A program made the position numbers and the translations under genes. The notes below the pieces were generated by a model, which was given only the letters and a program-made list of their open reading frames with translations, searched no databases and was not told where the DNA came from. Below, in pieces: positions 58,169-64,000 of a stretch of 64,000 nucleotides of DNA. Positions within the stretch are counted from its first letter, which is position 1, and each line of letters starts with the position of its first letter. The DNA comes from Glaciimonas sp. PAMC28666 (GTDB taxonomy: Bacteria; Pseudomonadota; Gammaproteobacteria; Burkholderiales; Burkholderiaceae_D): assembly GCF_016917355.1 (NCBI RefSeq), contig NZ_CP070304.1, positions 1,302,001 to 1,366,000 on the forward strand, read 5' to 3'.

Positions 58169-59050
58169 TTATAAAGCTTCCTGCAAAAACGCCAGAAAAC
58201 AACTGATCCGCTGGGTTAGCTGCGTGTTGCGATAATAGACCGCATGAATTTGCTGATCATCGCCGTTGTAGGCGTGCGTTAATATATGCTTCAAACGCCC
58301 TGCAGCAATATCCTCCCGCGTCATAAAGTCCGCCAGACAAGCGATCCCCTGGCCGTACAGCGCAAGTTGCCTTAACGTTTCACCGCTCGAAGCAATGAGC
58401 GACGGTGAAATCGCAAGATGCTCACCACCGTTATGCCGAAGCGGCCACACGTTACCCGCATCATATTGAGAAAACCCCAGCAATTGATGCTGCGCAAGGT
58501 CCTCCACGTTAGCTGGTGTGCCGTAGCGCTGCAAATATTCGGGACTGGCTAATAAGTGCCGTGGGCTTGCCCGCAACGCGCGCGCGCGTAGCGTGGAGTC
58601 CTGCAGCGGCCCCATCCTGATCGCAATATCGGTCCGATGCTCCAATAAATCGATGATCTGATCGTTGCTGGTCAGTTCCAGCGTGATATCCGGATACATG
58701 GCCCGAAACTGCGCCACATGGGGAACGATACAATGCAACATGAAAGGCGATGCGGCATCGATACGTAGTCGACCCGCCAATTTTTGGCGACGCAGCTGGA
58801 TCGATTCTTCCGCCTCGTCCATGGCGATAAGAACGGCGCGTGCTTTCTCTAAAAACAGCTTACCTTCTTCGGTCAGCACCATACGTCGCGTCGTCCGGGT
58901 AAGTAACGACGTGGCAAGCTTTTCCTCCAACCTCGATAGCGCCCGACTAACGCCGGAAGTGGTTTGGCCAAGTTGTGTGGCGGCCGCGCTTAACGTACCG
59001 CTGTCGATCACTGCAACAAAAACTGCCATATCGTCTGAGTTAATTCGCAT
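58169..59050 (-). CDS. LysR-family regulator
   Basis: 293 residues. A LysR helix-turn-helix (DMAVFVAVIDSGTLSAAATQ) and effector domain. It is divergent from the epimerase gene at 59240 and probably controls it. Belongs by eye to the broad group of LysR proteins that control NAD(P)-dependent oxidoreductases. Confidence 0.92.
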   Translation of the reverse strand: MRINSDDMAVFVAVIDSGTLSAAATQLGQTTSGVSRALSRLEEKLATSLLTRTTRRMVLTEEGKLFLEKARAVLIAMDEAEESIQLRRQKLAGRLRIDAASPFMLHCIVPHVAQFRAMYPDITLELTSNDQIIDLLEHRTDIAIRMGPLQDSTLRARALRASPRHLLASPEYLQRYGTPANVEDLAQHQLLGFSQYDAGNVWPLRHNGGEHLAISPSLIASSGETLRQLALYGQGIACLADFMTREDIAAGRLKHILTHAYNGDDQQIHAVYYRNTQLTQRISCFLAFLQEAL

Positions 59051-59130
59051 GGAATCATTTCACTGTTGACTTAAAATCAAAATTCATTTGATATTACCGC
59101 TATTTTTCTCAACAGAGTATGCGCGCATAG

Positions 59131-59175
59131 TGCGCTTAGTTCGCTTAGTTCGCTTAGTTCGCTCAGTTAGCTTAG
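59131..59175. repeat. 9-bp tandem repeat, five units
   Basis: Units TTCGCTTAG (two perfect copies at 59140 and 59149) flanked by TGCGCTTAG, TTCGCTCAG and TTAGCTTAG fill 59131-59175. They lie in the 189-bp gap between the divergent LysR and epimerase start codons. Confidence 0.85.
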
Positions 59176-59239
59176 TGACAGCTTGCGATTCAACGACGAA
59201 TCTAACGGCACATCGTTGCCACCTTTGAATAGGAAAAAT

Positions 59240-60154
59240 ATGAACGTATTCATTACCGGTGCTACCGGCTTTATCGGCGGCTCTGTCGCAGCACGTTTTA
59301 TGGCAGAAGGCTATCAGGTGCGCGGTTTGGTCCGCACCGAGGCGCAAGCCGAACGCCTGCGCTCGCTGGGCGTGACACCTGTCATCGGGACGCTCGACGA
59401 CGCTGACATTCTGACGCGAGAAGCCCAGCGTGCTGACGCAGTAGTGAATGCTGCCAGCTCCGACAATCTGCCTGCGGTGGAAACCCTGCTCAATGCGCTC
59501 GCGGGATCAGGAAAGGCCTTTATTCACACCAGCGGATCAAGCGTGGTCGGCGACGATGCCCGCGGTGAATGGACCTCTGAGAAAATTTTTGATGAAGACA
59601 CTGTTTATACACCAGCCCCCGAAAAAGCCGAGCGCGCCGCGCTCGACAAACTAATCATCGATGCGGCCGCACGTGGCGTACGCTCGATCATCCTTTGCAA
59701 TACGATGATTTATGGAAACGGTCTGGGACTCAATCCATTCAGTGTTCAAATACCGCCATTAGTCGCACAAGCGCGCAAAAGCGGCATCCCACGTTATGTC
59801 GGACAAGGTGTGAATATCTGGTCGAACGTGCATATCGAAGATGTGGTCGAGTTATATTTTCTGGCACTCAAAAAAGCCCCGGCTGGATCATTCTTTTACG
59901 TCGAAAATGGCGAAGCTTCCTACAAAGAAATCACCACTGCCATTGCGCAACGGCTGCAACTTGGGGCACCTCAACCATGGCCGGTAGAAGACGCGATCAA
60001 GGAATGGGGTTTTGGACACGCCGTGTATTCCTTTGGCTCCAACAGCCGTGTCTCCGCCCAACGTGCGCGCACTGTACTCGGCTGGATACCGAAACACACC
60101 TCAGTCGTCAAATGGATCGAGGATGACATGCTGATTCGCGAAAATTCTTTGTAG
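59240..60154 (+). CDS. NAD-dependent epimerase/dehydratase, SDR extended type
   Basis: 304 residues. The N-terminal nucleotide motif MNVFITGATGFIGGSVAARF is present, plus TSGSSVVGDDARGE and an atypical active-site region NTMIYGNGLGLNPF in place of the classic YxxxK. It is probably an atypical NAD(P)-dependent reductase of unknown substrate. The ribosome site AGGAAA precedes the ATG at 59240. Confidence 0.88.
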   Translation: MNVFITGATGFIGGSVAARFMAEGYQVRGLVRTEAQAERLRSLGVTPVIGTLDDADILTREAQRADAVVNAASSDNLPAVETLLNALAGSGKAFIHTSGSSVVGDDARGEWTSEKIFDEDTVYTPAPEKAERAALDKLIIDAAARGVRSIILCNTMIYGNGLGLNPFSVQIPPLVAQARKSGIPRYVGQGVNIWSNVHIEDVVELYFLALKKAPAGSFFYVENGEASYKEITTAIAQRLQLGAPQPWPVEDAIKEWGFGHAVYSFGSNSRVSAQRARTVLGWIPKHTSVVKWIEDDMLIRENSL

Positions 60155-60184
60155 GTTTTAGCCGTCTACTACGCTGCGCCGACT

Positions 60185-60541
60185 TCAGGCGGCCAGCTTT
60201 TTCGGGATACTTTCCCAGCGCACGCTACGCACGCTCTTTTCCAGGCCCAGGCGCGTCACCAGCCGCACTACCCCGGCGCGTTCTTGAATTGTGCATCGTA
60301 TTTCTAGTGTAATGCGCATTAGATTTCCCTCGCCGACGAGCACGCCCTGATAGATGTGAATGGCAGAACCCTGACCAATCTGATGTCGGATTAGTTGCTC
60401 AATGTGATTAACGTTAGCGCTGCGGCATAGCGCCACCACGCGATAGGGCAAGCGCTCTTCTTCTGCAGCCTGGAGATTCACGGATAGGCTGCCAAAAGGC
60501 CGATGATTTCTAAAGAATTTTTCCCATTTTTCGAGGTGCAT
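60185..60541 (-). CDS. Free-standing ACT-like domain related to the MgtC C-terminus
   Basis: 118 residues; AAAGGAGACC precedes the ATG at 60541. It aligns to the C-terminal domain of the MgtC protein next to it: YRVVALCRSANVNHIEQLI with YRLSIVCRPDDEVQVRTLM, and later LGLEKSVRSVRWE with VSLEKGVSAARWA. It has no membrane segment. It starts 13 bp after the mgtC stop and is likely co-translated. It may be a soluble regulator or partner of MgtC; function is inferred only. Confidence 0.8.
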   Translation of the reverse strand: MHLEKWEKFFRNHRPFGSLSVNLQAAEEERLPYRVVALCRSANVNHIEQLIRHQIGQGSAIHIYQGVLVGEGNLMRITLEIRCTIQERAGVVRLVTRLGLEKSVRSVRWESIPKKLAA

Positions 60542-60554
60542 GGCGGTCTCCTTT

Positions 60555-61259
60555 CTATATCTCTGCATCGTTGAGTACGGCCCAGCGCGCGGCACTGACG
60601 CCTTTTTCCAGGCTGACACGACTGACGATTTGCTCTAGCTGCAAATGATTGCTGGGCGACGTTATCAAGTCGGCCCGCACCTCTAATTGCGTGCCTGAAG
60701 GCAGGTCTTCGCTATGCAGTGACTGGATCATCAGGTGCGGCATGCCATTGAGCATATGCAGCATCAATGTTCGAACCTGAACTTCGTCGTCCGGACGGCA
60801 GACGATCGAAAGGCGATAAACCTGTTCAATCTCGGTCGCGCCCTGCAAATCCTGGCGGTTAATCAAGTGCGACACACTGCGCAGTAACACATTGGTGCCC
60901 AATATTGCGGCTGCTCCAATCGCTGCTTCGGCCGGATGCCCGAGGCCACATAACACGCCCACTGCCGCCGAGCACCACAGCGTGGCTGCCGTATTCAAGC
61001 CGCGTACGCTGGCACCTTCGCGCATGATCACGCCGGCCCCTAAGAATCCGATGCCGGAGACGACATAGGACGCAATGCGGGTGGCTCCCTGTGGGTCGGA
61101 TTCAAACGCTGAAACCATCACAAACAGCGACGCGCCGATCGCCACCAAAGCATTCGTACGCAACCCTGCCATGCGTTGACGCATCTGACGTTCGGCACCG
61201 ATTAGTGCACCGAGGGTCAGCGCGAGTAAAACCCGGACTAAAAATATTTGCCATTCCAT
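60555..61259 (-). CDS. mgtC: MgtC/SapB family inner membrane protein
   Basis: 234 residues. Several membrane helices carry MgtC signatures (LLALTLGALIGAERQMRQRM, GIGFLGAGVIMREGASVRGL and NTAATLWCSAAVGVLCGLG). They are followed by an ACT-like cytoplasmic C-terminal domain. MgtC acts in Mg2+ homeostasis and intracellular survival in several bacteria. ATG 61259 is used because GAGGTG precedes it; a longer start at 61286 adds nine residues. The spacer 61260-61705 has no gene. Confidence 0.9.
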   Translation of the reverse strand: MEWQIFLVRVLLALTLGALIGAERQMRQRMAGLRTNALVAIGASLFVMVSAFESDPQGATRIASYVVSGIGFLGAGVIMREGASVRGLNTAATLWCSAAVGVLCGLGHPAEAAIGAAAILGTNVLLRSVSHLINRQDLQGATEIEQVYRLSIVCRPDDEVQVRTLMLHMLNGMPHLMIQSLHSEDLPSGTQLEVRADLITSPSNHLQLEQIVSRVSLEKGVSAARWAVLNDAEI

Positions 61260-61705
61260 AATCAACACCTCGCCATCGCTTTCCACGCATCCGATAACGG
61301 CTGCGCGGACAATCGGTAGTCATTTGACACACCTTTTCAGGAGGCGTCAACAGACCACTAAGATCAATCAAAAAGGATGGGGGTATGCGGAAGGTGAAAG
61401 AGATCACCGATTTTGCGATACCACAGCCCCGGCTTGAAGAACGGCTTACAACGAATCGATACAAATCGAATCAGATCGTAATCCATCATCACAACTTGCG
61501 GGCTGTAGCGAAATGAGGTCTGCTAAGGCTTAAGCGAATTGTGCCGGACTGTTTGCCCACCCACAGGGTCTAGAACTACTGTCCAAAATTGGAACTCCAA
61601 TAAACATATTGAGGCGAAGTTTAGTGAGGTGGGCGTTGCATGTCAACCCTCAAAGATGCATTTCGGCAAGCATGACGGAAAAATCTGCGAGCACGGCCAC
61701 TCAAC
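61260..61705. other. Spacer upstream of mgtC
   Basis: About 450 bp without a supported gene. It contains a run of related ATCGAAT-like words (61449-61480) and probably the mgtC promoter. No leader peptide or riboswitch could be proved. Confidence 0.35.
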
Positions 61706-62599
61706 TTACAGGTCGGCGTCGGCAGCCAATTTTCGTAAAATGGTGGCCGCGGCCACCAATCCAAAGCTCGCCGTGACGACGACTGCGGAGCCGTAGCCGG
61801 CGCAATTCAGCCCGGTTACCGAGGTGGATGTAATAGGTGCTTCCGCACCCTCTACCGCGCACACCTGTTCCTTTATCGGAAGGCGCAATGGTTCAGTCGA
61901 AAAAACCGCGTCTATGCCAAATTTGCTTTTTTCACCGCGTGGAAAATGGTGCTCCGAGCGTAACAATTTACGCACCTTGGCCAGCAACGGCTCTTGCTCC
62001 GTGCGCGCCAAATCACGGACTTCGATCCGAGTTGGGTCGACTTGTCCGCCGGCGCTGCCGATAGTAATCAAGCGCAGCTGATGCTCTCGACAGTAGGCAA
62101 TTAATGCGGTCTTGGCGCGGACGTTATCGATAGCGTCAAGGACGTAATCGAAATGCTTGCCACCCAGCATTTCTTCCAGATTATCTGCCGTCACAAAATC
62201 TTCCACCTCTGTAACCTGACAATAGGGATTGATTTGTTTTATGCGCTCTGCCAGGGCTGTGACTTTGGCCTTACCCAGCGTATCGGTTAGTGCATGGATT
62301 TGCCGATTGACGTTAGACTCGGCCAAATTATCCAGATCGATCATGGTTAAATGGCCGACTGCGCTACGAGCCAGCGCTTCAATCGCCCACGAACCTACCC
62401 CACCAACACCAATAACACAGACATGTGCCGTGCGAAATTGGGCCAGCCCCGCAGCGCCGTATAGCCGGGCGATACCGCCGAAACGGCGATCAAAATCGAT
62501 ATCCTCTGCGCTGAGTGGAGCGGTGGGAAGAGAGACGTCGACGGGGGAAACGGACAAAACGGGCAAAACTGGCAAAACTGGCGAGGAGGACGAGGACAT
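61706..62599 (-). CDS. tcdA: tRNA threonylcarbamoyladenosine dehydratase (TcdA/CsdL)
   Basis: 297 residues, an E1-like ThiF/MoeB fold. The ATP-binding motif CVIGVGGVGSWAIEALARS and DLDNLAESNVNRQIHAL lie in the first half. It cyclises t6A at position 37 of tRNAs. The first 30 or so residues are a Ser/Pro/Val-rich extension encoded by a degenerate 9-bp repeat (62544-62579). Confidence 0.93.
   Translation of the reverse strand: MSSSSSPVLPVLPVLSVSPVDVSLPTAPLSAEDIDFDRRFGGIARLYGAAGLAQFRTAHVCVIGVGGVGSWAIEALARSAVGHLTMIDLDNLAESNVNRQIHALTDTLGKAKVTALAERIKQINPYCQVTEVEDFVTADNLEEMLGGKHFDYVLDAIDNVRAKTALIAYCREHQLRLITIGSAGGQVDPTRIEVRDLARTEQEPLLAKVRKLLRSEHHFPRGEKSKFGIDAVFSTEPLRLPIKEQVCAVEGAEAPITSTSVTGLNCAGYGSAVVVTASFGLVAAATILRKLAADADL
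62544..62579. repeat. Degenerate 9-bp tandem repeat in the tcdA 5' end
   Basis: Two perfect GGCAAAACT units (62562-62579) and two degenerate ones before them encode the PVLPVLPVL stretch at the start of TcdA. Confidence 0.6.
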
Positions 62600-62890
62600 A
62601 AGTTCTTACAAAGAATAGAATATGAATTAATTATCAACTACCAGCAATCCAGACCATCCCTTCAGTGTTCCGCAATTGGCCGTAGCGTCGTTGGCGGACC
62701 TATTTTACCGAACCATTCAACCTTCCGTATGTGTGTCACATTAATCTGTAATCTTACGGCGTGGTTCGTCGATCATAACCAGGGCAACAGGCTGGTCAAC
62801 TACGCCACTCCCTCACGTGTTCTAATATGATTTCTTGATTATTAGCGCATCAATCCAATACGGTCTTCAAGGACCTTCACCGGGATATTT

Positions 62891-63427
62891 ATGGAAAATT
62901 CACTTTTCGACACGGCACCCGATTTTGGGCAGCCGATTGCTGTACTGAAACACTGCCACGAGCGAATTCGCAAACAGCTGAGTACGTTAGAGCGGTTGCA
63001 GGCGCACCTGCCGGAACACGGTCCTAACGAGGAGGCGCAACAAGCGGCTACCGCTATTTTGCGGTACTTCAATAAGGCCGCTCCGCATCACCATGAAGAT
63101 GAAGAGCAGGATTTATTTCCGATGCTGACCGCAACGGCTAAAGACGAAGATGCCGCGGTCCTGCAACGCCTGGGTCCGCAGATTGTTGATGAGCATCATC
63201 AAATGGCGGACCTCTGGGAAAAATTGGCGCTGCAACTGGTGGCGATCCAAAGCGGTCAGAGCGACGCAATTTCCGGCGCTGATATTTCACTGTTTTCGAC
63301 TCTCTATCGCTCACATATGGAGACCGAAGAAACCTGGATTGCTCCAATGGCGAAACGTATTTTTAGCGCCGCCCAAATGGCCCGGTTAGGAACCGCCATG
63401 CAGCGTCGCAGAGGAATATCGGCATGA
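62891..63427 (+). CDS. Hemerythrin-like (HHE) cation-binding protein
   Basis: 178 residues. Helical HHE pattern with iron-ligand-type His/Glu: [28 protein letters not shown] and [12 protein letters not shown], then [13 protein letters not shown]. May bind a diiron or oxygen/NO sensor site; the exact function is not known. Its stop overlaps the pdxH start (ATGA), so the two are co-transcribed. Confidence 0.88.
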   Translation: MENSLFDTAPDFGQPIAVLKHCHERIRKQLSTLERLQAHLPEHGPNEEAQQAATAILRYFNKAAPHHHEDEEQDLFPMLTATAKDEDAAVLQRLGPQIVDEHHQMADLWEKLALQLVAIQSGQSDAISGADISLFSTLYRSHMETEETWIAPMAKRIFSAAQMARLGTAMQRRRGISA

Positions 63428-64000
63428 ATACCGACGCTAAGGACGCAGACGACACTAGCGACACAAACGACCAAAACACCCCAAGCGAAAAAAACAAATC
63501 CGCGCTTTCGATAGCCGATCTTCGCACCGATTATAGTCACGCCAGTTTATCCAAATCCGACACGCTCGGCGATCCAATGGCGCAGTTTAAAAAATGGCTG
63601 GACGAGGCGATTATTGCGCAGGTCCCGGAGCCGAATTCAATGAGCCTGGCAACCGTCAACGCTGAAGGCAGGCCATCTTCGCGCATCGTGTTGATTAAAA
63701 ATCTGGATGCCCAGGGGATTACATGGTTCACGAATTACACCAGCAGAAAAGGGGAAGACCTGGCTGGCAATCCCTTTGCAGCGCTTCTATTTCATTGGGT
63801 CGAATTAGAGCGTCAGGTGCGTCTGGAAGGAAGGGTGGAACGCGTTTCTGAGGCTGAGAGCGACGCCTACTTTTCCAGTCGTCCACTGCGCAGTCAGATA
63901 GGCGCCATTGCCTCAGATCAGAGCCGACCAATCGCTAATCGCGAGTTACTTGAGGCGCACTATCTGGCGGCCGAAAAACAGTTTGGCGATCAGCCAAAAC
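63424..64000 (+). CDS. pdxH: Pyridoxamine 5'-phosphate oxidase, 3' end outside the window
   Basis: 192 residues present. After an Asp/Asn/Thr-rich 25-residue extension it shows [31 protein letters not shown] and [17 protein letters not shown], and later [20 protein letters not shown], typical of PdxH. FMN-dependent; makes pyridoxal 5'-phosphate. ATG 63424 overlaps the previous stop by one codon. Confidence 0.95.
   Translation, partial: MNTDAKDADDTSDTNDQNTPSEKNKSALSIADLRTDYSHASLSKSDTLGDPMAQFKKWLDEAIIAQVPEPNSMSLATVNAEGRPSSRIVLIKNLDAQGITWFTNYTSRKGEDLAGNPFAALLFHWVELERQVRLEGRVERVSEAESDAYFSSRPLRSQIGAIASDQSRPIANRELLEAHYLAAEKQFGDQPK

Noticed and set aside
61260..61464. Possible MgtL-like leader peptide upstream of mgtC
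   Set aside because: The upstream minus frame overlaps the mgtC start and is Arg-rich, not Pro-rich; no Mg2+-sensing structure could be shown.

Overview
The window looks like a betaproteobacterial chromosome of the order Burkholderiales, most like an Oxalobacteraceae-type genome. The reasons are the block gyrA-serC-pheA-hisC-tyrA-aroA-cmk-rpsA-ihfB-lapA-lapB with ompA-ubiG-gph on the other side of gyrA, one-piece tmRNA with tag ANDNSYALAA, and a fused branched-chain amino acid type ABC transporter. Species assignment is an inference from gene order only.

Region 1 (1-17802, all on the minus strand) is a housekeeping block. It holds gyrase A, the serine/aromatic/histidine aminotransferase and shikimate-branch genes, an unusual SNF2 helicase wedged between aroA and cmk, CMP kinase, ribosomal protein S1, IHF-beta and the LapA/LapB envelope regulators (lapB runs off the left edge). 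Region 2 (18274-26568) has two paralogous OmpA-like proteins, ubiG, gph, a giant AsmA/DUF748 envelope protein and a small lipoprotein.

Region 3 (26865-32435) is the accessory part. The tmRNA gene is followed by an intact hipBA pair and then, 2.5 kb downstream, by a decayed second copy of the tmRNA 3' end with its own terminator. This is what an element inserted in ssrA leaves behind. Next comes a run of decaying toxin-antitoxin genes: a HicB with an amber stop, a frameshifted hicA next to an intact hicB, a truncated BrnA-like antitoxin, and a higA with an in-frame TAA behind a fragment of its toxin. Two short translationally coupled unknown genes follow.

Region 4 (32703-53700) holds a DUF2058 gene, a MASE4-type orphan histidine kinase, opgD, a chromate transporter, and then a catabolic island: a Rieske oxygenase and its divergent PDR-type reductase, two LysR regulators, an MFS carrier, a class II aldolase-like enzyme, a livH-livMG-livF-binding protein operon and a TetR regulator with a Lys/Pro/Ala-rich tail. 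Together these look like uptake and oxidation of an aromatic or related carboxylated compound. Region 5 (53552-64000) has a tiny lipoprotein, a four-gene Csu-type (SCPU) chaperone-usher operon, a LysR/epimerase divergent pair with a 9-bp tandem repeat between them, an MgtC-like protein followed by a free-standing copy of its C-terminal ACT-like domain, tcdA, a hemerythrin-like protein and the start of pdxH.
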